From assembly GCA_013330825.1 (NCBI GenBank), contig DUHN01000022.1:8653-28345 (forward strand): a DNA stretch of 19,693 nt. The letters are read 5' to 3'. The DNA is from Candidatus Woesearchaeota archaeon (lineage in GTDB: Archaea; Nanobdellota; Nanobdellia; Woesearchaeales; GW2011-AR4). The notes under the pieces were generated by a model that did no database searches, had not been told where the DNA came from, and saw only the letters and a list, made by a program, of their open reading frames with translations. Shown piece after piece: positions 8,253 to 14,631 of the stretch. A program made the position numbers and the translations under genes. Position 1 is the stretch's first letter; every line of letters begins with the position of its first letter.

Positions 8253-8331
8253 TTCTTGATGCAGTACCCCCAACAGAAAGGGTTAAAAATGAACAGAGTT
8301 TCTGGGGATATGCACGTGGGGGTTGTGTGGA

Positions 8332-9105
8332 ATGAAAGCAGTCATCTTATGCGGCGGGCGCGGCACGCGCATGCGCGAGGAGACGGAGTTTCGCCCGAAG
8401 CCATTGGTCGAGATAGGCGGCATGCCGATCCTGTGGCACATCATGAAGATATACTCGCATTACGGCGTCAAGGACTTCGTGCTCTGCCTGGGATACAAGG
8501 GCCACATGATCAAGAGGTTCTTCCTCGATCTCGAGGTGTATAACCGCGATGTCACCTTCAACCCAAAGACCAAGGAGCTTGTCCACCATTACCCCCAGGA
8601 CGTCGAGGACTGGAACATCACCTTCGCGGAGACCGGCCAGGACTCGCTCACCGGATCCCGGATCAAGCAGGTTGAGAAGTACATCGACGAGGAGAACTTC
8701 TTCCTCACCTATGGCGACGGCGTATCGGACATAGACATCAACGACCTTCTTCAGTTCCACCTCAAGCAAGGGAAGCTCGGGACCGTGACCGCGATCAGGC
8801 CCGTTGCCCGCTTCGGCGCCCTGAGCATCAACAATGGGATCGTGGTGGACTTCACGAAGAAGAACATCATGCACGGCAACCGCGTCGACGGAGGCTACTT
8901 CGCCTTCAACAGGAGATTCTTCGATTACCTGAGCGCGGACAAGAGCTGCGCATTGGAGGACGAGCCGCTCAAGAATCTCGCAAGGGACAACCAGCTGGTG
9001 GCATACAGCCACAAGGGCTTTTGGCAATGCATGGACATCCCGCAGCATCTCGATTACCTCAATGAGGTGTGGAACAAGGGCGAGGCTCCCTGGAAGAAAT
9101 GGTGA
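8332..9105 (+). CDS. rfbF: Glucose-1-phosphate cytidylyltransferase
   Basis: A 257-residue enzyme, the same size as bacterial RfbF, making CDP-glucose from CTP and glucose 1-phosphate. The nucleotidyltransferase signature is intact: ILCGGRGTRMREETEF followed by RPKPLVEIGG (to residue 30). The HIMKIYSHYG segment and the metal-binding YGDGVSDID (127-135) also follow the RfbF pattern. EETEFRPKP distinguishes the cytidylyltransferase from RmlA-type enzymes. A TTG three codons upstream is in frame, but the ATG at 8332 begins the first strand of the fold. No clear Shine-Dalgarno sequence is seen. The gene is followed after 3 bp by rfbG, with which it forms an operon. Confidence 0.96.
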   Translation: MKAVILCGGRGTRMREETEFRPKPLVEIGGMPILWHIMKIYSHYGVKDFVLCLGYKGHMIKRFFLDLEVYNRDVTFNPKTKELVHHYPQDVEDWNITFAETGQDSLTGSRIKQVEKYIDEENFFLTYGDGVSDIDINDLLQFHLKQGKLGTVTAIRPVARFGALSINNGIVVDFTKKNIMHGNRVDGGYFAFNRRFFDYLSADKSCALEDEPLKNLARDNQLVAYSHKGFWQCMDIPQHLDYLNEVWNKGEAPWKKW

Positions 9106-9108
9106 GCC

Positions 9109-10095
9109 ATGAGCGCTGATTCTTCCGGCTATTGGAAAGGAAAATCCGTCTTCGTCACCGGGGCCACTGGCATACTCGGCAGCTGGCTGGTGAAGCGGCT
9201 TCTCGCGGACGGCGCAACGGTGACCATCCTGAAGCGAGACCACGTGCCCCAATCAGAGCTTGAGCTGTCCGGCGCCATAAAAAAAGTCAACATCGTGCAT
9301 GGCTCCCTGGAAGACTACTGGACGGCCGAGCGCTCTCTCAATGAGTATGAAATAGACACCTGCTTCCATCTCGCGGCGCAGGCCATCGTGCAGACATCCA
9401 ACAGGAGCCCTCTTCCCACCTTTGAAGCCAACATCAGGGGGACGTGGAACCTCCTCGAGGCGATGCGCAACAACCCCCTCATCAAGCGCATCGTGGTCGC
9501 GTCGAGCGACAAGGCGTATGGCGACTCTTCGCGGCTGCCCTACAAGGAGGACACGCATCCGCTTGCCGGCATGCACCCGTATGACGCGTCCAAGAGCTGC
9601 TGCGACCTCATCGCGCAGGCGTACGCGCACACCTACAAGATGCCCATCGGCATCGCCCGGTGCGGGAACATCTACGGCGGCGGGGACCTGAACTTCAACC
9701 GCATTATCCCCGGCACCATCAAGTCCGTGCTCCACCACGAATCGCCCATCATCAGGAGCGACGGCCAGTATGTCCGCGACTACTTCTACGTGGAGGATGC
9801 CGTGGACGCGTTCCTCGCGCTGGCGGAGGCCACGGACAGCAAAGCACTCCAGGGACAGGCGTTCAACTTCAGCCCGGAGAAGCCGCTCAAGGTCGCCGAT
9901 GTGGTGAACCATATACTCGCACTCACCCATTCTTCGGCGAAGCCGACCGTCCTCAACCAGGCGTCCAATGAGATAAAGGAGCAATATCTTGATTGCACCA
10001 AGGCGCACACCCTGCTGGACTGGCACGCAAAGACCTCCCTCGATGACGGGCTGGCGAAGACCATCGCGTGGTACAAGGCATTCTTCAGGAAATAA
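9109..10095 (+). CDS. rfbG: CDP-glucose 4,6-dehydratase
   Basis: A 328-residue extended SDR that converts CDP-glucose to CDP-4-keto-6-deoxyglucose with bound NAD. It has the Rossmann motif [11 protein letters not shown] (to residue 26), the SSDKAYG segment at 132-138 (equivalent to the T-T-D-K region that holds the catalytic acid) and the Y158-x3-K162 pair in YDASK. The ending [19 protein letters not shown] is typical. It is about 30 residues shorter than enterobacterial RfbG but retains all core motifs. It is co-transcribed with rfbF (3-bp gap). Its product is the substrate of RfbH at 754-2067, so the three genes give a complete route to CDP-4-keto-3,6-dideoxyglucose apart from the reductase E3. 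Confidence 0.94.
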   Translation: MSADSSGYWKGKSVFVTGATGILGSWLVKRLLADGATVTILKRDHVPQSELELSGAIKKVNIVHGSLEDYWTAERSLNEYEIDTCFHLAAQAIVQTSNRSPLPTFEANIRGTWNLLEAMRNNPLIKRIVVASSDKAYGDSSRLPYKEDTHPLAGMHPYDASKSCCDLIAQAYAHTYKMPIGIARCGNIYGGGDLNFNRIIPGTIKSVLHHESPIIRSDGQYVRDYFYVEDAVDAFLALAEATDSKALQGQAFNFSPEKPLKVADVVNHILALTHSSAKPTVLNQASNEIKEQYLDCTKAHTLLDWHAKTSLDDGLAKTIAWYKAFFRK

Positions 10096-10136
10096 ACCTC
10101 TTTTCATCATCCGGTTTCTCCTCTCTTTTCCACCCC
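10096..10136 (+). terminator. Oligo-pyrimidine run after rfbG
   Basis: The 41 bases after rfbG contain several T-rich runs (CTCTTTTC, GGTTTCTCC, CTCTCTTTTCC) before the next TATA box. Archaeal RNA polymerase commonly terminates at such T tracts. No hairpin is visible. Confidence 0.35.
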
Positions 10137-10140
10137 TATA

Positions 10141-10148
10141 TTTATAAA
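10141..10148 (+). promoter_or_regulatory. TATA box of the ferredoxin-DUF4346 gene
   Basis: TTTATAAA is centred about 26 nt before the ATG at 10171, giving a leaderless transcript separate from rfbFG. Confidence 0.65.
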
Positions 10149-10170
10149 AAGCCGTTCCCTGCCCTCCGCC

Positions 10171-10773
10171 ATGCGCAGGCTCAAGATCATCTATGACAGG
10201 GAACGCTGCCGCGGCCTCGGGATGTGCGCCGCCATCGCCCCGCACCAGTTCAGGATGAAGGGAAAAAAGGCCGTCCTCGTCCGCGGCAAACGAACGCCAC
10301 GAACGGGGGAATATTCCACCATCCTCACTGTCCCGGCAGCGGAATCGGAGAGGATCGTCAAATCAGGCATGGCCTGCCCGGTCAACGCCATCAGGGTCAT
10401 CGATATGGACACTAGGAAGAGCCTGGTGCAGACGCGCATCGTCACCCACGGCGCGAAGAGGATAGACGCCGATGCGGCCAGGCCGAAGGATTTCGTGATG
10501 GACCGGAAGGGATACCTCCTCATCCGCGTCGACCGGGACCACGGGCTCATCGAGGTCGGGCTGTGCAGGAGGAAGAACCAGGTTGACGTGATCATCACCG
10601 GCAGGAATCCCACGGACATCTATTACACTATCCTCAAGAAAAAGCTCCTGTCGCGCTTCGAGCACGCCGCCTACATCGGCAAGGAGACGCAGAAAGCGCA
10701 CACGGCGCTGCAGCTTGGCATCGAGTATGTGCAGGATGCACCGCTTGATTTTAGCAAGAACGTCAAAACATAG
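10171..10773 (+). CDS. Three-cysteine ferredoxin domain fused to DUF4346-like domain
   Basis: A 200-residue two-domain protein. Residues about 1-80 resemble single-cluster ferredoxins: C13 and C19 in ERCRGLGMCAAIAP, then C69 in MACPVNAIRVID. With only these three cysteines in the domain, a [3Fe-4S] cluster (or a labile [4Fe-4S]) is likely. Residues about 108-195 (DRKGYLLIRVDRDHG..., YYTILKKKLLSRFEHAAYIGKE, IEYVQDAPLDF) match my memory of DUF4346, an archaeal domain related to MtrA-like proteins, of unknown function. It stands between the CDP-sugar genes and the heptose operon with its own promoter, ending 5 bp from hldC, which is convergent. It could carry electrons, for example to RfbH, whose reductase is missing here; that is only a positional inference. 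Confidence 0.75.
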   Translation: MRRLKIIYDRERCRGLGMCAAIAPHQFRMKGKKAVLVRGKRTPRTGEYSTILTVPAAESERIVKSGMACPVNAIRVIDMDTRKSLVQTRIVTHGAKRIDADAARPKDFVMDRKGYLLIRVDRDHGLIEVGLCRRKNQVDVIITGRNPTDIYYTILKKKLLSRFEHAAYIGKETQKAHTALQLGIEYVQDAPLDFSKNVKT

Positions 10774-10778
10774 GCTAT

Positions 10779-11279
10779 CTATTCCTTGAATACTCCAATA
10801 ATTTTTCTTATAAGGGAAGATGTCGAATAACCCTTTACCATCTCAACAAGTACAATTTTTCCGCCGTCCCTCTCCACAAGCCCTTTCTCCACGATACTAT
10901 CCTCTTTTCCCTTATAATCTCCACCTTTCACATGGATATGCGGTTTTATATTTGAGAGCAGATTTATGGGATCATCTTCATTGAAGACAACAACATAATC
11001 AACACATTCCAGTGAAGCGAGACATGCCGCTCTCGACAATTCGTCATTAAGCGGCCTCTTCGGACCCTTTATCCTCTTAACTGACGCGTCGCTGTTGACG
11101 CCGACGATGAGCACATCCCCCAGCTCCCTCGCTTTCTGGAGGTAAGTGATGTGGCCGAGGTGCAAGATATCGAAGACGCCGTTGGTGGTGACTATCTTCC
11201 TGCCTTCTTTCCTCAATGATTCGGCAATGGCACCCACTTCTTTGGCAGTCTTTATCTTCCCCATAGGCACAGGACTCAT
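10779..11279 (-). CDS. hldC: D-glycero-beta-D-manno-heptose 1-phosphate adenylyltransferase
   Basis: A 166-residue cytidylyltransferase-like enzyme, equivalent to the C-terminal half of E. coli HldE (RfaE domain 2). It transfers AMP from ATP to heptose 1-phosphate. The HxGH nucleotide-binding motif is in TNGVFDILHLGH (HLGH at 40-43), and VNSDASVKRIKGPKRPLN and HVKGGDYKGKE follow the HldE pattern closely. The second signature is YSTSSLI at 151-157. It is the last gene of the operon; its ATG overlaps the hldA stop as ATGA, which favours this start over the methionine five codons later. The 3' third (about 10,779-11,060) is clearly more AT-rich than the 5' part and the neighbouring genes. A general glycerol-3-phosphate cytidylyltransferase is less likely given the operon. 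Confidence 0.92.
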   Translation of the reverse strand: MSPVPMGKIKTAKEVGAIAESLRKEGRKIVTTNGVFDILHLGHITYLQKARELGDVLIVGVNSDASVKRIKGPKRPLNDELSRAACLASLECVDYVVVFNEDDPINLLSNIKPHIHVKGGDYKGKEDSIVEKGLVERDGGKIVLVEMVKGYSTSSLIRKIIGVFKE

Positions 11280-12244
11280 GATGATAAGCTCTGCCTGAGC
11301 TCCTCTACTGTCACCGTCGATGTCCCGATCTTTCCGACCTTGATGCCTGCGGCATGGTTGGCGATGCTTGCAGCATCCTCGAAGGAGGCGCCTGCCGCGA
11401 GGGCGATCGCGGCTGCCGCGACGACGGTGTCCCCCGCGCCGGTGACGTCATACACTTCCTTGGCCCGTGCCGGGATGGTGACGACCCCGCCGTCTTTCCT
11501 GCACAAGGACATCCCCTTCTCCCCCCTGGTGAGCAGGATGTGCGCGTCGAGCTCTTTGGCGAGCTTCCTGCCCATCTCCTCGACGCCGTCGCCGTTGTCC
11601 AGCTCCGCGTCCGCCATCTGGCATGCTTCCGCATGGTTGGGGGTGATGAGCGTCGCCCCTTTGTAGAGCCCCTTGTGCTGCGGCTTCGGATCGATGATGA
11701 CAATCTTTCCTTCCTTCCTTGCCATGCCGAGGAGCGTTTCCATGAGCTTTTTGGTGACCACCCCTTTCGCGTAGTCGGAGATGATGATGGCGTCCGTGCC
11801 GTCGACGCTTTCCGCCACCGCGGCGATGAGCCGCTTCTCTATCTCCGGATGGGAATGGGCCCTCTTCTCGTAGTCCACGCGCAGGAGCTGCTGGCTGCGG
11901 GCCATCACCCTCATCTTGAGCGTCGTCGGCTTGTCCTTCTCGATGAGCATGCCCTCCACGGAGATGCCGTCCTCTTCCAGAAGCCGCAGCAGCACCTTCC
12001 TCGCCTCGTCGTCCCCGGTGATGCCCATCATCCTCACCCTCGCCCCGAGTGCGGCAGCGTTCATGGCGACGTTGGTCGCGCCGCCGGGCGCATAGCTCTC
12101 CCGCTGCACGTCCACCACCTGGACGGGGGCTTCCGGCGAGATGCGGGAGACCTCCCCCCAGACGTACTTATCGAGCATGCTGTCGCCTATGACCATGATG
12201 CGCTTTCCCCTGAAACGGTCCAGGATCTTTTGGAGATGCCCCAT
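11276..12244 (-). CDS. hldA: D-glycero-beta-D-manno-heptose 7-phosphate kinase
   Basis: A 322-residue PfkB/ribokinase-family kinase corresponding to the N-terminal half of HldE (RfaE domain 1). It phosphorylates heptose 7-phosphate at C1 using ATP. Family features seen are IMVIGDSMLDKYVWGEVSRISPEAPV at the start, the sugar-binding GGATNVA (54-60), SDYAKGV (156-162), DPKPQH, and the anion-hole/catalytic-base motif GAGDTV (269-274, D272). It is separate from the adenylyltransferase rather than fused, as in several bacteria. The start codon follows the hldD stop by one base, and its own stop overlaps the hldC start by 4 bp, so the operon is probably translated in a coupled way. Confidence 0.94.
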   Translation of the reverse strand: MGHLQKILDRFRGKRIMVIGDSMLDKYVWGEVSRISPEAPVQVVDVQRESYAPGGATNVAMNAAALGARVRMMGITGDDEARKVLLRLLEEDGISVEGMLIEKDKPTTLKMRVMARSQQLLRVDYEKRAHSHPEIEKRLIAAVAESVDGTDAIIISDYAKGVVTKKLMETLLGMARKEGKIVIIDPKPQHKGLYKGATLITPNHAEACQMADAELDNGDGVEEMGRKLAKELDAHILLTRGEKGMSLCRKDGGVVTIPARAKEVYDVTGAGDTVVAAAAIALAAGASFEDAASIANHAAGIKVGKIGTSTVTVEELRQSLSS

Positions 12245-12245
12245 G

Positions 12246-13151
12246 CTACTCTCCCTGCGCCTTCAGCCAAGCGACATAGTCGGCGATGCCGGTCCTCGTC
12301 GAGAACCTCGGCTTCCATCCCAGGGCTTTTCCTATCCTCGAGATGTCCGCCCTGGTATTGACCTGGTAGACGTCCGTGTAGGGGTTGTCGAAATATTCCG
12401 GCCTGAAGGACGCCTTCATGGCCTTGTTGAGGTGGTCGATGATCTGGTTGAAGGTGGTGGCCTCTCCCGTGCCGACATTGAAGACGCCGCTTTCTTTCGC
12501 GTCCGCTGCCCTGATGGTGGCGGCAACGACGTCCTTGACATAGACATGGTCCCGGACCTGCTCGCCATACTTGAATATCCTCGGGTTCCTGCCGGCAGCC
12601 ATCTGCCTGTAGAGCTGGTAAACCATGCTCGCCGATTTTCCCTTGTGCTTCTCTCCCGGGCCGAAGACGTTGAAGTACCTCACGCCCACGACTTTCAGGT
12701 CCTTTGCGTGCTTCTTCGCGAGATTGTCCATGAAATACTTTGAGTATGCGTAGGCGTTGAGCGGCTGCGGCTCCTGGGACTCCCTCATCGGGGCCTTCCC
12801 GTTGCCGTACGTGCCGGCGGAGCTGGCGTACACCAGGACGGCATTCTTCCTCATCGCGAACTGCAGGACCTTCCTGAAGCCATCGATGTTCTTGCGCAGC
12901 ATCTCCCTGTCGTCCCTGAACGTGGTGTCGGTGATGGCCGCCTGGTGGAAGATGACGTCGAACGCGCTGCCGCACTCCTCCAGCCTGCTTTCGTCGCCGA
13001 TGAAGATATCCCCCCGGAACCCCCTGAGGTTCTGTATGCTTGCCGAGCTGTAATCGTCAAGGACGACGACATCATGGCCTTTCTTCTCCAGTTCCAATGC
13101 GAGATTCGACCCGATGAAGCCCGCGCCGCCCGTGATGAGCACATTTTTCAT
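12246..13151 (-). CDS. hldD: ADP-L-glycero-D-manno-heptose 6-epimerase
   Basis: A 301-residue extended SDR very similar in pattern to HldD/RfaD (about 310 residues in E. coli). It shows the nucleotide motif GGAGFIGSN (8-16), FHQAAITDTTFRD (68-80), VYASSAGTYG, and the Y134-x3-K138 pair in YAYSK. RYFNVFGPGEKHKG (158-171) includes the second conserved lysine at 170. YVAWL near the end is also typical. It inverts C6 of ADP-D,D-heptose to give the L,D form used by heptosyltransferases. The frame is open 19 codons further upstream, but the ATG at 13151 overlaps the gmhA stop as ATGA and starts the fold. The HKG segment separates it from UDP-glucose 4-epimerases; substrate identity is inferred from this and the operon. 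Confidence 0.93.
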   Translation of the reverse strand: MKNVLITGGAGFIGSNLALELEKKGHDVVVLDDYSSASIQNLRGFRGDIFIGDESRLEECGSAFDVIFHQAAITDTTFRDDREMLRKNIDGFRKVLQFAMRKNAVLVYASSAGTYGNGKAPMRESQEPQPLNAYAYSKYFMDNLAKKHAKDLKVVGVRYFNVFGPGEKHKGKSASMVYQLYRQMAAGRNPRIFKYGEQVRDHVYVKDVVAATIRAADAKESGVFNVGTGEATTFNQIIDHLNKAMKASFRPEYFDNPYTDVYQVNTRADISRIGKALGWKPRFSTRTGIADYVAWLKAQGE

Positions 13152-13711
13152 GGGAACATCCTCTCCTCGACAGCCTCGCAGACGATGTGGAGGACGGTGA
13201 GGTGGCATTCCTGGATCCTCGGGATGTTTTTAGAGGGAACGATGATGTCGAGGTCAGCCATGCCCTTCATCTTCCCCCCGCCCCTGCCCAGCAAGGAGAT
13301 GGAGGCGATCCCTTTTTTCCTCGCGGCCTCCAATGCGCTCATGAGGTTCTTGGAATTCCCTGACGTGCTCAGCGCAACGAACACATCCCCTTTGCTGCCC
13401 AATGCCTCCAACTGCCTGGAGAACACCTGCTCATAGCCGTAGTCGTTCGCGATGGCGGTTATTGCCGCCAGATCCGCTGTCAACGCGATGCCGGGCAATG
13501 GCTTCCTGTCCTTCTTGTAGCGGCCGGTGAATTCCGCAGCGATGTGGGCTGCCTGGGTGGCGCTGCCGCCGTTGCCCGCTAAGAGAATCTTGTTCCCTGC
13601 CCTCAACGCTTTTTCCACTATCTCAGTAGCGTTCTCAATCTGCGGCGCCAGTTTTGTCGTGTCGGTCATGGTCTTGATGCTCTCCTCAATCATCTGTTTG
13701 ATGGCATTCAT
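13148..13711 (-). CDS. gmhA: Sedoheptulose 7-phosphate isomerase
   Basis: A 187-residue SIS-domain isomerase converting sedoheptulose 7-phosphate to D-glycero-D-manno-heptose 7-phosphate, the first step to ADP-heptose. The phosphate-binding GNGGS (46-50) and STSGNS (115-120) are present. The catalytic residues of E. coli GmhA (E65, Q172, H180) align with E60 in AAEFTGRY, Q167 in RIQE and H175 in TVLHI. It is the first gene of the operon. The start ATG at 13711 lies about 27 nt from a TATA box and 2 bp from an inverted repeat that probably is an operator, so this gene and those behind it are likely repressed by the divergent RHH protein. The related phosphatase GmhB is not in the window. Confidence 0.95.
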   Translation of the reverse strand: MNAIKQMIEESIKTMTDTTKLAPQIENATEIVEKALRAGNKILLAGNGGSATQAAHIAAEFTGRYKKDRKPLPGIALTADLAAITAIANDYGYEQVFSRQLEALGSKGDVFVALSTSGNSKNLMSALEAARKKGIASISLLGRGGGKMKGMADLDIIVPSKNIPRIQECHLTVLHIVCEAVEERMFP

Positions 13712-13712
13712 A

Positions 13713-13729
13713 GTATGACTAATTCATAC
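13713..13729. promoter_or_regulatory. Operator candidate 1 (GTATGA-N5-TCATAC)
   Basis: A perfect 6+6 inverted repeat with a 5-bp spacer. It lies between the gmhA TATA box and its start codon, covering the expected transcription start, the classic position for a repressor site. The 10-mer AGTATGACTA beginning at 13712 recurs at 13776. Confidence 0.65.
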
Positions 13730-13734
13730 CATTA

Positions 13735-13742
13735 GTATATAA
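13735..13742 (-). promoter_or_regulatory. TATA box of the gmhA operon
   Basis: Minus-strand TTATATAC is centred about 27 nt before the gmhA ATG, predicting a leaderless operon transcript that starts inside operator candidate 1. Confidence 0.6.
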
Positions 13743-13766
13743 GCTTTTCGATGAGAAATACCAAAA

Positions 13767-13776
13767 GATATAAAAA
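13767..13776 (+). promoter_or_regulatory. TATA box of the RHH-nucleotidyltransferase gene
   Basis: GATATAAAAA predicts a start near 13,797, between the half-sites of operator candidate 2. The start codon is at 13853, so this transcript should have a leader of about 55 nt, unlike most genes here. Confidence 0.5.
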
Positions 13777-13803
13777 GTATGACTATTTACTACTTTATCA
13801 TAC
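13777..13803. promoter_or_regulatory. Operator candidate 2 (GTATGA-N15-TCATAC)
   Basis: The same half-sites as operator candidate 1 in the same order, with a spacer of 15 instead of 5 bp. The 10-bp difference keeps both halves on the same helix face. It begins directly after the TATA box of the divergent RHH gene and spans the predicted start, pointing to autoregulation. Confidence 0.6.
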
Positions 13804-13813
13804 CAGAAGAAAT

Positions 13814-13827
13814 CCTCCAGAAGGAGG
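13814..13827 (+). repeat. Small hairpin in the RHH-gene leader
   Basis: CCTCC-AGAA-GGAGG can form a 5-bp stem with a 4-nt loop in the mRNA leader. The GGAGG arm could instead pair with CCTCC at 13846-13850 just before the start codon. GGAGG is about 25 nt from the ATG, too far to be an ordinary ribosome site. Function uncertain. Confidence 0.3.
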
Positions 13828-13852
13828 GCACGCCACGCACACTTGCCTCCCC

Positions 13853-14602
13853 ATGAAAAAAGAAAAAATAGCCATCAGCGTGGACGCTCCGCTGCTCGAG
13901 ATCGTTGATTCGAAGATAGACGGCTCCATCCTCCGCAGCAGGTCGCAGGCCATCGACTACTTCCTCCGGAAAGGGTTGCGCGAGGAGTCTGTCTCCACCG
14001 CGGTCATCCTGCTCAAGGGCAGCCACCAGCAGCACGCTTTTTCCCCAGTGAAAGGCAGGCCATTGCTCGAGCTGCAGCTGGAGTTCTTCAGGAAAAACGG
14101 CATCACTTCCGTGCTTATCATCACCCAGCACACCAGGACGAGCGGCCAACTGCTTGATCTTGCGTCCCGGCAGCCCGTGGCAACGGAAATCCTCGAAACA
14201 GAGGCGAAAGGGAACGCCAAGGCACTCCTTTCCGTGCGGGACAGGCTGAGAGGCGGCTTCGTGGTGATGTCCGGGGACACCTACAACAATTTCGATCTGC
14301 AGAAGATGGAGAAGAAGCACGCCCAGCTCAATGCCATGGCCACGATGGGGCTGATGACGCGCGCTGACACTTCCCAATACGGCACGGCCATCCTCGACGG
14401 AGACTACATCGTCGACTTCCAGGAGAAGCCGCGGCAGAGCCCCACGACCATCGTCAACGCGGGCATGTACCTCTTCAAGCCGGAGATCTTCGAATTGTTC
14501 TCAGGGGCCGAGTCATTGGAGCGGGACCTGTTCCCCAAGCTGGCGAGGATGAAGCAGCTGGCGGGCTTCTTCACGTATGGGGAGTATGAGCATGTGGGGT
14601 GA
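13853..14602 (+). CDS. RHH DNA-binding domain fused to a degenerate sugar nucleotidyltransferase domain; candidate repressor
   Basis: A 249-residue protein. Residues about 5-42 (IAISVDAPLLEIVDSKIDG, then SRSQAIDYFLRKGL) form a ribbon-helix-helix (CopG/Arc-like) DNA-binding domain. Residues 48-249 follow the sugar-1-phosphate nucleotidyltransferase fold: VKGRPLLELQLEFF (66-79), GNAKALL (120-126), SGDTYNNFD (140-148), EKP (191-193) and NAGMYLF (202-208). The usual GGxGTR...PK loop after the first strand is missing: only LKGSHQQHAFS stands between VIL and PVKGRPLL, about nine residues short. Catalysis is therefore doubtful and ligand sensing more likely. It diverges from the heptose operon across two matching inverted repeats, suggesting it represses both. 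The ATG at 13853 was chosen because the RHH strand follows at once; an earlier in-frame ATG at 13751 lies upstream of the promoter. The C-terminus stops abruptly (YGEYEHVG) and may be slightly truncated. Confidence 0.78.
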   Translation: MKKEKIAISVDAPLLEIVDSKIDGSILRSRSQAIDYFLRKGLREESVSTAVILLKGSHQQHAFSPVKGRPLLELQLEFFRKNGITSVLIITQHTRTSGQLLDLASRQPVATEILETEAKGNAKALLSVRDRLRGGFVVMSGDTYNNFDLQKMEKKHAQLNAMATMGLMTRADTSQYGTAILDGDYIVDFQEKPRQSPTTIVNAGMYLFKPEIFELFSGAESLERDLFPKLARMKQLAGFFTYGEYEHVG

Positions 14603-14631
14603 GAACATTGTTTAACCACAGTTAAGCACAA

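Noticed and set aside
8256..8543. 95-codon ORF in the rfbF leader as an upstream gene
   Set aside because: It runs out of frame into rfbF and its latter part is an arginine/histidine-rich shadow; no supporting ribosome site.
9253..10245. 330-codon minus-strand ORF
   Set aside because: Antisense to rfbG, which has all its family motifs; composition typical of a shadow frame.
11354..12361. 335-codon plus-strand ORF
   Set aside because: Antisense to hldA and hldD; Asp/His/Arg/Gly-rich without domain features.
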